This document shows positions 33,475-43,943 of a DNA stretch of 64,000 bases, piece by piece (the stretch's first letter is position 1; each line of letters opens with the position of its first letter). The translations under genes were made by a program, and so were the position numbers. The stretch lies in the NCBI GenBank assembly GCA_023078685.1, contig JALGAS010000009.1, positions 310,001 to 374,000 on the forward strand, read 5' to 3'. The notes under the pieces are model-generated. The model ran no database searches. It was given only the letters and a program-made list of their open reading frames with translations, and was not told the origin of the DNA. This DNA comes from Neopestalotiopsis rosae. Its lineage: Eukaryota > Ascomycota > Sordariomycetes > Amphisphaeriales > Sporocadaceae.

Positions 33475-34290
33475 TATGTGCCCTAAGTGAGCATAGACGG
33501 AGTGCGTCGACCAGAAAGAAAAGAATCCGGCGACCATGTATGGGACTGACAGAGAGGCACTCCAGGTATGAGGGGACGGGCAAAGGGACAAGAAGAATAT
33601 AGAATAGAAAGAAAGTAGTTGGTTGATATGAATAGATGTCATGACTGGCAAGGGCGCATCCCAGGTAGGCGGGCGCGGCCAAAGAGAAGACAGACTGGCG
33701 AGTGCAGATGGATATAAGAACGGGCAGGGACGCAGTCCAGGTAGGCGGGAGCGGACGAAGGGACAGAGAGAATGAATAGAAAGACATTGGCGAGTGCAGA
33801 TGAATGGTTGTAGATGGCAAGGGCGCGTTCTGGGTAGACGTGCGCGACCAAAAGAAGGAGAAGAGGAAAGAAGCTGGCGAGTATAGACGAACATCGTATA
33901 CTGTAACTGGCGGGGACGTACTTCAGGTAGGCGGGTGCGGGCAACAGGACAAAAGGAATGAACAGAAAGAAACTGGCGGGTACAGATAGATGCTATGACT
34001 GGCAAGGGCGTGTTCCTGGTAGACGTCGGCGGCCAAAGAGAAATAAACATGATAGAAGCTGGCGAATACAGACGAATGTCGTGCGTGTGTATGTGGCAAG
34101 GGCGCATTCCAGGTAGGCGAGTGCGGCCTAGTAGAAAGGGATTGGCGAGCACGAATAGACAAAAGAGAAAATAGACTGGCGGGTATAGATGAAACTGGTG
34201 AGTACAGACGAACATTGTGACTGGCAGCAACGTCCTCTAGGTTGGCGGGCACGGTCGAAGACAAAAAACAAACAACCGGCGAGTGCCAAC
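33475..34290. repeat. Degenerate minisatellite, ~90-bp period
   Basis: About eight diverged units. Each is marked by a core like TGGCAAGGGCGCATTCCAGG followed by TAGGCGGG and a GCGGCC/GCGAC block, then an A/G-rich spacer ending CTGGCGAGTACAGA. Cores start near 33641, 33723, 33818, 33907, 34000, 34092 and 34221, so spacing is mostly 82-95 bp. The stretch fills most of the gap between two likely exons of the orphan locus. A long minus-strand frame through it (34230-33409) is a by-product of the repeat. Confidence 0.75.
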
Positions 34291-34565
34291 GTCTATCTTC
34301 TGACCTCCTTGATGTGTAGAGAAAACGGAACTCGACAAACGCCAAACAAGAGAATGGAACCGTTTCGAAAACAACAAATAGAAAACTTACCGGCGGTGCC
34401 TTCGGGAAAGACCATGTCAGGAGTCTGTTCGTAAATTTTGCGAACAAGCTTTGACCACTTGGAACTAGAGATGAGGAATTACGAGTTAATCCAGTGTACC
34501 AGATAGAATGTCACAAAATAGGTTACTTACTGGTAAGCGTTCGGTTTGCGATGAGGTCCCGGCAT

Positions 34566-35733
34566 AGCAGCTCTCACGGCTGACCAATTTGCAAACGTCG
34601 GAGCCGCCTTGAGGTGGTAGGAGGAGGACCAGGTAGTCGACTCTCGGAACTCGGGCACCAACTCAAGTCAGGACGCAATGCTAGAACCCAAGACGATTGG
34701 CGCATCTGCGCCGGAGCCGGGGGAGGGCAAAGCCCATCCTTGTTTGTCTTGATTCTCGTGAGGTCGTCCGTAGATATAAATGCGGCATCGTGGTGACCGG
34801 TGTGCAGGGTGAGAAGAGTGAGTAGAAGAAAGAAGGAAAAATGTTGGGCGGCGTTTGTCGGCGCTTTGGTGGGAAACGAGGCCTGAATTTATAGATATTC
34901 GAACCCGTGAATGCCTCAGGTTCTCAGTCGACTGGCCGCGTACAGCCTCCAGGTGCCCGCCGCAGATTCGCCCAGGCCGGCGGCTGGCCATTGTTGTGCC
35001 CGCCGTCCGAACAATCGATCCATTGAGCACTCGCCGTCTGAAAAATCGTCGTCCGGACAACCGCTCGCCCTCTTTCTCTCACTCGTCCCATCAGACGACG
35101 GCCGGACAATCATAGATGGAACAATCGATACACACAATCAGACGATTGGAAGTCACACCAGACGGAAAATTGGCATGCACTTGATTGTCAGTAGAACTTG
35201 TGCATTCTAAATATTTGATAGTGTTCTATCCTTAACAATGTACATGTATGATGTGAATTTCCAGAGACAGACACTCTTTTTCTATACAGAAGACAACTGT
35301 CTGGTGAAAGTGAAAACAACAGCCTAGTGAACTGTAGATTGCATAATATCGTGTCTTGATCACTTATCAGCATTACAAATTCCTTCCATTGGCAAAGTGA
35401 TGAATGTCATTGTCGTTTAAGCTTGCCGCAGCATCTCTTTTATGTTTGCGTAATCACTGATCACGCCTCTTTCACCACCTCGGCTTTGATCTATTCTCTG
35501 ACATATTGATGATCGTCGATACTTTCATCATTATCAATACACACTCTCTCACCAATCACTCCTTATGAGTCTCAACCCAGAGCATGCTGTGACCACGTTG
35601 TATTATCTGAACTTCTTTATAGACTTGATAGATATTTGACTTGATTATTCTACAGCCGTTTCCATTAATCACTGTAGAGTCGTGGTGATTACCATGTCAA
35701 CTAGAAGCTCTTTCTCGCTCTCATACACCTCAA
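34566..35733. other. Intergenic, orphan locus to CNXE
   Basis: First 600 bp GC-balanced with GACGA/CCGGACAA repeats near 35030-35110; then AT-rich 3' region of CNXE. No gene supported. Confidence 0.4.
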
Positions 35734-37880
35734 CTAGAACTCGGTTCTAATTCCACCCATGAGCAGGGCTTCAACCTTTGCTCCTTTGCGCAGCGGTTCT
35801 TTTCCAGCCGGCATACATAGCAAGGCATTGGCACCCTTGAGACTTCCCACCTTGCTACTCCTCTGCCCTCCAGTACTCTCTGCGCTGAGCACTCCGTCCC
35901 TGCCAACGCTGACCACGGCGCGGTGGTACTCGGGCCGCTGCTTGTCGAGAGTAAAATCGTGCGCGAGCGTCACGGGCACCTTGGTCAGCCCCGCGGGCTC
36001 GACTCCCGACATTTGGTGCAGGGACGGCAGGACAAACAGGTGGAAGGTGACGATGGCCGAGGCCGGGTTCCCGGGGAGCGAAAAGATGATCTTGTCGGTG
36101 CGCTCGCCCGCGTTGCTCTTGAACGGCACCGTGGCAAACGTGGTGGGCTTGCCGGGCTTCATGGCCACGCGGCCAAAGTGGATGGTGCCGCCGAGCGAGC
36201 GCTCAATCGTGGGCTTGAGCAGGTCCAGCTCGCCCATGCTGACGCCGCCCGTGGTGATGATCACGTCCACTTTCCTCAGCGCCCCGCGCAGCGTCTCCTC
36301 GAGGGTCCCCGGCTTGTCCGACGCGATGCCCAGGTCCACCACCTCGAAGCCGTGCTCCTGCGCCGCCGACATGAGGGTGATGCGGTTCGTGTCGCGGACC
36401 TCGCCGAGCCTGAGCTCGCCCGGCCGGTCGTGCTCGACAATCTCGTCTCCGGTCGACAGTACGCCTACTATTGGTCTTTGGTACACCTTGACTTCTGCGA
36501 CGCCGACCGCGGCCAGCAGACCAATCTCTCCGCCCACCGCTGAGACCTGCTCCCCCTTTCGGAGTATCAGGGTGTTCTTTTCGATATCACTTCCGACTTC
36601 ACGAATGTTCTCGCCTTCCTTGACGCCGTCTGCCAATATCTCCACCTCCTTTTCCTCTTTCCCATCATCGGTCATCGTCTTGAGCACGGTATCCTCGACC
36701 ATGATTACCGACGTGGAGCCGGGCGGCAGAGGTGCGCCCGTGGTGATTCTGGCAATTTCGCCTTCGTTGAGATGCTTGAAGCCCTCACCGGGGGCGGCGT
36801 GCGATATCGAGACGACGGGGAAGACGCCCTTCATGTTGCCATCTTTGGGAACGACCACGGCATACCCGTCCACGATGCTGGCCCGGAAAGCTGGAACATT
36901 TGCTCTTGCCTTTACGTCTTCAGCGAGCACGGATCCTGGTAGTGACCGGTCCACCTTGGCGTTGACAGTCACGGGCGCGGGAGTGTTTTCTCGGATGCGG
37001 GCGAGGGCATCGTCTACTTCGAGCATTGGGTATGGCGATTCGCGGTTTCTCCTGCTGGGCCCCAGACTGGGATCATTTGATAAGGGATTGGCTCCTGGAG
37101 CAGTATGCCGTACTAGTCCCCCGTGACCATGACCGTGGCCGTGGCCGTGACTGTGATCATGTCCATGGGAGTGGTGAGAATGGCCGTGTGAATGTGAGTG
37201 TGCCGCTTCGCCTGACTTGATGCCTGCGTCGGATTCGAGCTTTTTGATTCCTCCGGCATGCAACTTTCTCGAGTCCATACCGGCAGCCTGGAGACAAGCA
37301 TGCGGCAAGGTCTTGAGGACAGCTTGGAGATTCTCTTTTGCACCCTTTGGCGATCCGGGCAAAGTGATAATGAGGGAATTGTCCCGTACTCCAGCAACTG
37401 GACGTGACATCATTGCAACTTGTATCTCAGGTTAGGTTTTGTCGATCATAGTCCTCGGAGTGGTCAGTCACTTACACGGCGTGACACTCAACGAGGCCGC
37501 TAGCATGCCATGTACAAGACCAGGTGCCTGCTTTTGCAGCAACGGTATTACAGCCTGTGTTCAAATTAGTTATCATGTTCCCAAAGAGTTATGTATCCAT
37601 ATCTTCGAGATGAACATACCTCGGGAGTACTATCAGACGTAGCAAAGCCGGTTCCGCCGGTGGTCAAGATCAAATTGATGCCTTTCGTGGTCCAGATTTT
37701 GAGCGCATCCTGAATCTTATTCAGATCATCCGGCACAATACTGGTCTCCGCCAAGTCCCAGTTTCCTCCACCTTCCTGCTCCAGGACATTCTTCAGAATA
37801 TCTGCGGACGCATCTGTGCTCGGGTCCTTGGCAGCTGTAGTCGAGACGATGAGAATCGCAACCTTTAACATTGACGACAT
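35734..37880 (-). CDS. cnxE: Gephyrin-like molybdenum cofactor protein (MogA-MoeA fusion)
   Basis: Exons in transcript order, 37880-37620, 37554-37476 and 37418-35734, give 674 residues. It catalyses the last steps of molybdenum cofactor synthesis, adenylation of molybdopterin and metal insertion, needed by nitrate reductase. The N-terminal MogA-type domain (residues about 1-165) carries ILTTGGTGF and LPGSPKGAKE. A His/Gly/Ser linker (about 188-213) is nearly all HSHG-type repeats. The MoeA domain (about 240-674) includes SIVDGYAVV, TGAPLPPG, STGDEIVE, ITTGGVSMGE, MKPGKPTTF and FSLPGNPASA. This MogA-first order is that of A. nidulans CnxE and gephyrin. A long antisense frame on the plus strand is a shadow. 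Divergent from POP5. Confidence 0.95.
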
Positions 37881-38349
37881 GATGAATCAGAGGCAAATTT
37901 GAAGCAAAGCCGAGGAGTTCCGGGTCTGGAAAGCCAGTGTCCAATATCCAGGGTATATTGGAAAAGCGAACAATTGTTTCTGGCTGCGTAATGATCTATG
38001 CTCAACTCTGAAGGCAATCGGATGTAAGAATAGGCGCGGAGCACTGAGTCCAGTCCCTGGGGCCGAGTCCGGGCCCCACCCCGTTGACGCAGTATAGGTA
38101 CTTCGTACATCATCCTACTGTATGTACGTACTCGACTAAGACCAACAAGGGTCGTCTGGTTGCGATAAGATAAAGCTTCCCCCATATTGAAAAAAGTGAG
38201 GGACGGAACATGCGCCAAGAGAACCAAGTCGGGACTCCAGTATGACATAGAGTCATTCCGTGCTTCATTCTTTTGAAGCAACGAAAACAAATCTATTCAC
38301 GTACACACAAGTATCAGTCTCTCCCTAGGCCATCTTTACAGACGACAAC
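37881..38349. promoter_or_regulatory. Divergent promoter region CNXE / POP5
   Basis: 469 bp between divergent starts. It has a short TAGGTACTTCGTACATC-type stretch near 38094-38112 and no coding frame. A nitrate-regulatory site cannot be claimed from sight. Confidence 0.4.
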
Positions 38350-38943
38350 ATGGTCCGCATCAAGGAGCGCTACCTCCTCGTCAACATCCTCTACCCGAGC
38401 GAACTGTCGGCCGACCTGTCGTCGTCGCCCCAAAAGACCCCCGACCTCATCGCGCTCAACCGCCCGACCACGGACAAGTTTGACCGCAACGCGCTGCTGC
38501 GCGAGCTGCGCGCCCAGGTGGCCACCCTCTTTGGCGACTTTGGCGCGGGCGCCGTCTCCAGCCTGCAGGTCAAGTACCTGTCCCCCGCAACCTCGACCTT
38601 TATCCTGCGCGTCAACCGCGCCCACTACCGCCTCGTCTGGTCCGCGCTCACCATGATGGACCACGTGCCCGTCCGCGACGGCATGCTCTGCACATTTCGC
38701 GTCGTGCACGTCAGCGGGACCATACGCAAGGTCGAAGAGGAGGCTGTCAGGCGCGCCCGGAACATGATGCTGGCGGTCAAGGACCAGGCCGGCGCAAAGG
38801 GGAACAGCGCTTTGGATGCAATTATGAGCGAAGGCAAAAGAACACGCCAAGCCGCTTCTGCAAACAACATTGTGGAAATTGAGGACGGTTTCGAGCACGA
38901 GGACGAAGAGATGGCAGAGTTCACGGAATCCAGCAACAGCTGA
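38350..38943 (+). CDS. POP5: RNase P/MRP subunit POP5
   Basis: Single exon, 197 residues (yeast Pop5 is 173). Pop5 is a protein subunit shared by RNase P (tRNA 5' maturation) and RNase MRP (rRNA processing). The start MVRIKERYLLVNILYP is the conserved first strand. It is followed by KYLSPATSTFILRVNR and the typical CTFRVVHVSGTIRKVEEEA near residues 118-136. A charged tail ends EEMAEFTESSNS. The stop is 8 nt from the stop of convergent GPN2. Confidence 0.93.
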   Translation: MVRIKERYLLVNILYPSELSADLSSSPQKTPDLIALNRPTTDKFDRNALLRELRAQVATLFGDFGAGAVSSLQVKYLSPATSTFILRVNRAHYRLVWSALTMMDHVPVRDGMLCTFRVVHVSGTIRKVEEEAVRRARNMMLAVKDQAGAKGNSALDAIMSEGKRTRQAASANNIVEIEDGFEHEDEEMAEFTESSNS

Positions 38944-38951
38944 AAGGGGTA

Positions 38952-40156
38952 TCATTGATTTCTTCTCACGATCTTTACGCCACTATCTCCCGACGGCGGT
39001 GGAGGGAAGCCGTCATACTCGTCGTCCTCACCATCATCTGTGACCAGGTCAGGAGTCGTCGCTCCCGTGCCCGTGTGGCCCAGTCTTGCGGCTTGCTCCT
39101 CGTCCTCCTTCCGCTCGGCCTCGTCATATGCATCCTTTGCATCTACCCAGCGTTCTTGGATATCCTGGACCTCCATCATTGAGGACTCATTGCGCATAGC
39201 CACCTGCCAGACAGTGTCGTTGGCTCCTTCTGCGCCTCCAAAGACGTATCCTCCCGCGCGATCAATGACATGCAAGAGATGCATAATGCTCTTCTTGTTC
39301 TCGACTGACAGTACTTCGAATCGAACGAGGCCGAAATTTTCCACCAAATCTGCCACTGCCTGGTTGAGCCTTGCGAATTTGTCGCTCCTGAGAGACGGCC
39401 CTTCCTCCTCTAGATACGGCAGAAGATAATTCAGGTCCTGTACCTCGGTGTAAAAGTCGAGGTTGAATGGCAACTTGTCATAGTCTGCAACCTTGTCTAT
39501 CTTGGTTAGGACGTTGATGTGTGGGAGATCCATTTGCAGCATCGCACGAAGGGTCAGGAGCAGGTTCGAGACGTAGAGGGAAGGCTGCGTCAGGCAGAAA
39601 GAGTCGGAAAGGTGCACAACCACCAGCTGTACAAAAAAGTATTAGCCATGAGATGGGGTTCATGGCTCGAGGCTCTTTATACGTACTCTGTATCCCATCT
39701 TTTGGAGCTTGAAGAAGATGTTCCGTAGTGAGTTGTGATGGGTATACAGCTCGACTTGGCCGGGACAGTCGAACAAGACATATGACTCTCCAAGCCCCTT
39801 GAGACCCTCCTCGAGCCATTCCATATTATGCTCCAACTCTTCAAATGCGTATAATACTCCGCCATTTGGGCCCAGGGCATCGTCGGACATGATCTCTTCC
39901 AGAGTCACTAGTTTCCGTATATCGAGGGCGCAAGGATAGTTTGACCGGTCGTTGGCAGGGTCTAGGTTAACAACTGAGCAGTCGCGACCAATAGCGCTCA
40001 TGAATTGATGCACTGCGACCAGATATCGTCAGTCTTTGGTAAAAGAAGTCACCTTGAGCCTCATCAATAGTGGTGGCGGGGTATCGGCTTACTGCCGTCG
40101 CAGTAGGTGCTCTTGCCAGCACCTGGGCTGCCCAGCACGAGCTGAGCAAAAGGCAT
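38952..40156 (-). CDS. GPN2: GPN-loop GTPase 2
   Basis: Exons in transcript order, 40156-40093, 40012-39687 and 39626-38952, give 354 residues. GPN2 works with GPN1 and GPN3 in assembly and nuclear import of RNA polymerases. The P-loop GSPGAGKST is at residues 9-17, split from the rest by the first intron just after the Asp-Gly. The family-defining Gly-Pro-Asn is in ALGPNGGVLYAFEEL. G3 is FDCPGQVE and G4 is NVLTKIDK. A disordered acidic tail carries TPDLVTDDGEDDEYDGF. Its small first exon is shared by many fungal GPN genes. Confidence 0.94.
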
Positions 40157-40610
40157 TTTGTCTGCTGTGTAGACTTTGAAATATGATGTATATTTACGAG
40201 ATCATGGAAGAAATTGTTGAACCTGGGAAGTTATCAAAGTGCAAAACAAGTCGTAAATAGTTACAAATGAATCGGGCTCAGAAGCAACCAGAAGAGGCAG
40301 ATTGGATATGGAAGTGGGATGAAGCTCTCCCAGCGATCCGACCGAGTGCCCCGCCGACGCATGCCAAGCATTTGGCAAATTTAGGCGGTGTCAATTGGCA
40401 GGACTGTCAAATGGGGGGAGCTCTTGTTTATCGCCAGCAGGGGTCTGTCTCTGTACATAACGTATGGTAGGTAACCTAGGTAGGTACCTAGACTAAAAGT
40501 AGATTGCTGCAGTTGGTAAACATTCGTCAATTGTCCTTCTTGCAACCAAGACGACATTGACAAGTCAGTGTTGCGCAATTGAAACCAACTTTTTTTCAGC
40601 AACAAAACCA
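40157..40610. promoter_or_regulatory. Divergent promoter region GPN2 / BUB3
   Basis: 454 bp between divergent starts. TAGGTAGG/TACCTAG units at 40466-40492 form a near-palindromic run. No coding frame supported. Confidence 0.45.
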
Positions 40611-41804
40611 TGGCACCCTGTGAGTTTCTCGACTCTACACCAGCTCGCTCTTGAGCATTCCGTGTCGAGCTCTATGCTAACTTCAGGCGCAGCAACACAA
40701 TTCGAGCTCGCGCAGCCGCCAAACGATGCGGTCTCGTCGCTCGTCTTTGCGCCCTCCTCGCCCACCCGCCTGCTAGTCTCGTCATGGGACAAGAATGTTT
40801 ACCTTTACGACACCCATAGTGACAGCGAAAGCGGGCATGGCACCCTGCTGCAGACCTTTGAGCACCGCGCCCCCGTCATGGACGTGTGCTTTGGCGCCGA
40901 TGACGACGAGGCCTTCAGCGCTGGCATGGACTGGACGGTGCGGCGGATCGACCTCGGCAGCGGTGACATGACGCTCGTCAGCAAGCACACGGCACCCGTC
41001 CGGAGGGTCGTCTACAGCCGGGAACACTGTATGTTTGGCCGATACGAATTCACCAATTGGCCCTCTCCCGCATGAAGCTGACAATTGCGTTTGCCCATAG
41101 CTTTACTCGTCACTGCCTCGTGGGACAGCACACTCCACGTGCTGAACCCGTCCGACACCTCCCTGACCCCACTGACCATCCCGTTGCCTGGCAAGCCGCA
41201 CGCGCTCGCCGCCTCGCCCTCCAAGGTCATCGTCGCCATGACCTCGCGACTGGTACACATTTACGACTTGAACACCCTGGCCGCATCGCTACAATCCGGC
41301 GCCGTGCCCGAGCCATGGCAACAGCGCGAGTCGTCGCTCAAGTTCCTGACCCGCGCCGTCGCCGCCATGCCCTCCGACGCCGGCTATGCCACGTCCTCAA
41401 TCGAGGGCCGCGTCGCCGTTGAGTGGTTCGATGCCTCCGAGGCCTCGCAGGCCCGCAAGTACGCCTTCAAGTGCCATCGCCAAACTAGCCCCGAGGATGG
41501 CGCCGATGTGGTGTTTCCCGTCAATGCCCTCGCCTTCCATCCGAACTTTGGCACCTTTGCCAGCGGTGGAGGTGATGCCACTGTCGCGCTATGGGACGCT
41601 GCAGCGAAGCGCCGCATGAAGATTTACCAGAAATTCCCCGATAGTGTCGCATCTCTGGCTTTCTCGAGCGACGGCAAGTACCTCGCCATTGGCGTGTGCC
41701 CGGGCTTCGAAACTGGCATGGAGGACTACAGCGGAGAGGGCCGGACAAAGGTTGTCATTAGAGAACTGGGCGAGACAGAAGCCAAGGGTAAGGGCGCCAA
41801 ATAA
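40611..41804 (+). CDS. BUB3: Spindle checkpoint WD40 protein BUB3
   Basis: Exons 40611-40620, 40687-41028 and 41101-41804 give 351 residues. Bub3 binds Bub1 and Mad3/BubR1 and brings them to phosphorylated kinetochore MELT repeats. The first exon is only 10 nt (MAPC split), but its phase fits. WD-type blades include LLVSSWDKNVYLYD, EAFSAGMDWTVRRID, LLVTASWDSTLHVL, KYAFKCHRQ and NALAFHPNFGTFASGGGDA, where the KCHR stretch is typical of Bub3. The C-terminal blade holds SSDGKYLAIGVC. Rae1/Gle2 is the close relative; the KYAFKCHR and insert pattern favours Bub3. Confidence 0.93.
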
Positions 41805-42236
41805 AGGGTGCAAACAACCTAGTTTTCGAACCTGGAAATTATGTTTGAATTTTGGTCGTGCTTGGCGGGCGATGTTTAGAGCACAATTCGTGAAGACTTA
41901 TATTGCATGGCTCAGGTTTTTATCACTCGGCGCATTGGCGTTTGTCGGCAGGGCAAAAATATACCAGGACTTACAAGATGCTTTTGAGATCGTTTCACGC
42001 ATCAAAATTGCCGCGCGGAACTCGTCTACCGAAAACTCTGGTAGCATTTAAACTCATGCTAAAGTGAATATTTGTTGTCTAGGTCGTAATCGAGCATAGC
42101 TATGGACGTATTTACAGCTTCATCAGTGGATAAAGTGTGCCCTCCAAAATGGCAACAAAGCATCGTAGTAACTCACCAGGATATGTCTACACCGTCTGAA
42201 GGCAAGGGACCGCTGCAGCCTCTCATATCTTTCAAC
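41805..42236. other. Convergent 3' region BUB3 / disordered protein
   Basis: 3' ends of two convergent genes; nothing else seen. Confidence 0.4.
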
Positions 42237-43943
42237 TTATGAACCGTTCATGAGCCTAGAAGAGGGACAAGTCGATGCCAAATCATGCTCATCTAGTAAA
42301 TCCTCCACCTGACTCATTGAGTCAACGTCATCGTCCTCATCAGAGGAATGTGTAACCTCGCCTCTTTGTACCAAAATATCCTCGGGGTAGTAATGGCTCC
42401 CGTCTGGAGCCCAAAAAGATTGAATAGTTTGGTCAGAATTGGCAGAAGCATCAGTCTTATTCGATTGCGAATCCTCGTCAGATGCTGATACGCTCGGCTC
42501 CGTCTCCGATACGATGTTGCTCTGGAAGTCCTCATTGGAACTTATGGACATGTCTCTGCCATTCCCTCTGGGAAAACTCGAATGATTTGGATGACTCCGG
42601 GGTAAAATTTCTGGCTTGCATATGCTGGGGCCATGTGGACTAATAGTATTGCCGTGCTGCTGGAAATTCAGAGGGCTTCTTCCATATCGTGCAAGCAAAT
42701 GATGTGTCAATTGAGGTTTGGGCGTGGCTCTTCCCTGCGGAGGTTGTGTCTGATTGACAAGATGCAGGTCAATACCTGAATGGTCTTGAGTCAATATTTG
42801 TTGTCTTGCAACGGGCAAGTTGCTCTCCATGAAATTGTCGTAGGTAGGCCATGGTTCTTTTGCTCTTCCGCGCAACAAGGCTGCACGTCTTATGATCGAA
42901 CTTTGGTCAACTTTGCGTCGTTTCAGGGAATGTCTAATGCTAACCGGATGCGTGTTCATGACTGGAACAAGAGGGAGAGTTCCAAAGCCAGTCGTCAGTG
43001 TCGGTTTCGTGTGCTTCTTCTGTCCTGTAACGTAAAACAGGAAGCCCGGGGCAGCTTCTTCGTCTGAGAAACCGTCACCTGCTCGCCATATGGGGTCTGG
43101 CTCACCCTTCAGCACGGGAGAGAGAAACTTCTCGACCTGCTTTGGGATGGTAACCAAAAAGCCACCCTTCACAGCTCGGCAAGCCTTTCGAGGACGGTCT
43201 CGTGCTTTGATACTCGTGTGGGCATGGGGGCTGGTGGTTCTGCCGACACGGCCACCTTCATGTCCTTCAGTATTATGGAGTTTTTCTTTCGGCCGGCGGC
43301 TCTCAGGACGTGATTTTTGGCGTCTCGACGCTGGACGATCCTCACTGGTTGCATCATCGTACGATTCTCGGACAATTGGAAAGGGAGTTGGGCTTCGAAA
43401 GCGTCGTCTGCCTCTGGATGGTTCACGTTGAGGAGCAGCCGCAGGACTGGCGTTGAAGATAGGCTCATCAGTTGGGTGGCCGTCAGGATCAACTTCCTGT
43501 GACAAGCTTCCGCTGCTATATCCACCAGATGCAGGTGAAGAGAGCTCCGCAATCGAGCGAGCCGGACTTCTACAACTGAATACATCATCAGTTGCATGAT
43601 TCACGTCTTTGAAAACGAAAGTCCATAGAAGACATGCATCGTACCTTGAGATTTGACGTGCATGTTCCACAACAGATGCCACCGATCTTCGTCTCTTCAT
43701 GTTTGCACGCACAGGACACGGCTCGCCGCTTTCTCTTTCTGGAATCTTGAGCGAGTCATGACGAATAGCAGGTCCTTCAGACTTGGTTCGATGCAAGAAC
43801 TTCTGTATTCGACTCTGAGTTGCACGAGGAGTCGTTGGCTGCGCCCGAAGATGAGAGTCGCCAAGTGGAAACAATTCTGAATGAATGGGAACCGCACTTT
43901 GGGATTTACAGCTTGACTTTGAGCGGTGCGTGACTGTGGCCAT
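42237..43943 (-). CDS. Disordered, basic protein of unknown function
   Basis: Exons in transcript order 43943-43645 and 43569-42237, splitting at a 75-nt intron (GTACGATG...TTGTAG) that is itself in frame; with it removed the product is about 543 residues. I recognise no domain. The sequence is rich in Ser, Arg, Pro and His. It has NLS-like clusters (NMKRRRSVASV near 85, HSLKRRKVDQ) and ends in an acidic Ser/Asp segment (THSSDEDDDVDSMSQVEDLLDEHDL). A short ordered-looking patch (GGFLVTIPKQVEKFLSPVL) lies mid-protein. A nuclear regulatory or chromatin-associated role is only a guess. The protein is probably restricted to fungi. Confidence 0.7.
   Translation of the reverse strand: MATVTHRSKSSCKSQSAVPIHSELFPLGDSHLRAQPTTPRATQSRIQKFLHRTKSEGPAIRHDSLKIPERESGEPCPVRANMKRRRSVASVVEHARQISRYDACLLWTFVFKDVNHATDDVFSCRSPARSIAELSSPASGGYSSGSLSQEVDPDGHPTDEPIFNASPAAAPQREPSRGRRRFRSPTPFPIVRESYDDATSEDRPASRRQKSRPESRRPKEKLHNTEGHEGGRVGRTTSPHAHTSIKARDRPRKACRAVKGGFLVTIPKQVEKFLSPVLKGEPDPIWRAGDGFSDEEAAPGFLFYVTGQKKHTKPTLTTGFGTLPLVPVMNTHPVSIRHSLKRRKVDQSSIIRRAALLRGRAKEPWPTYDNFMESNLPVARQQILTQDHSGIDLHLVNQTQPPQGRATPKPQLTHHLLARYGRSPLNFQQHGNTISPHGPSICKPEILPRSHPNHSSFPRGNGRDMSISSNEDFQSNIVSETEPSVSASDEDSQSNKTDASANSDQTIQSFWAPDGSHYYPEDILVQRGEVTHSSDEDDDVDSMSQVEDLLDEHDLASTCPSSRLMNGS

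Larger units (their letters stand above)
31490..34565 (-). pseudogene. Orphan multi-exon locus, apparently frame-damaged
   Basis: Protein-like exons in transcript order: 34565-34531 and 34464-34391 (MPGPHRKPNAYH, then KWSKLVRKIYEQTPDMVFPE); after a ~970-nt gap, about 33422-33179 with YDMDDNGFLELDSNGEL; a small acidic exon 33113-33036; then 32970-31490 in several frames. Phases between the small introns agree at 33178-33114 and 33035-32971, but not across the 970-nt gap. The last part changes frame repeatedly: an NLS-like RRRSSPGSPEAAKKAK stretch, TIEPERLEYFSVSPNNED, then LDGSYYIWLYTKSYDFDMPD, then a second YDMDDNGFLELDDNGEL and the end DLDRFIEE. The repeated motif fits an EF-hand loop (D-x-D-x-N-G-x-L) apart from position 12. 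I recognise no family. It may be a decaying gene, or a gene with splicing I cannot resolve. Confidence 0.45.

Noticed and set aside
33409..34230. 273-codon minus-strand frame
   Set aside because: It runs through the tandem repeat, whose units keep the frame open by chance, and encodes only repeated Leu/Pro/Arg peptides.
35759..37126. 455-codon plus-strand frame antisense to CNXE
   Set aside because: Follows from the GC-rich codon use of CNXE. The product is Ser/Pro-rich without motifs, while the minus frame matches MogA-MoeA throughout.
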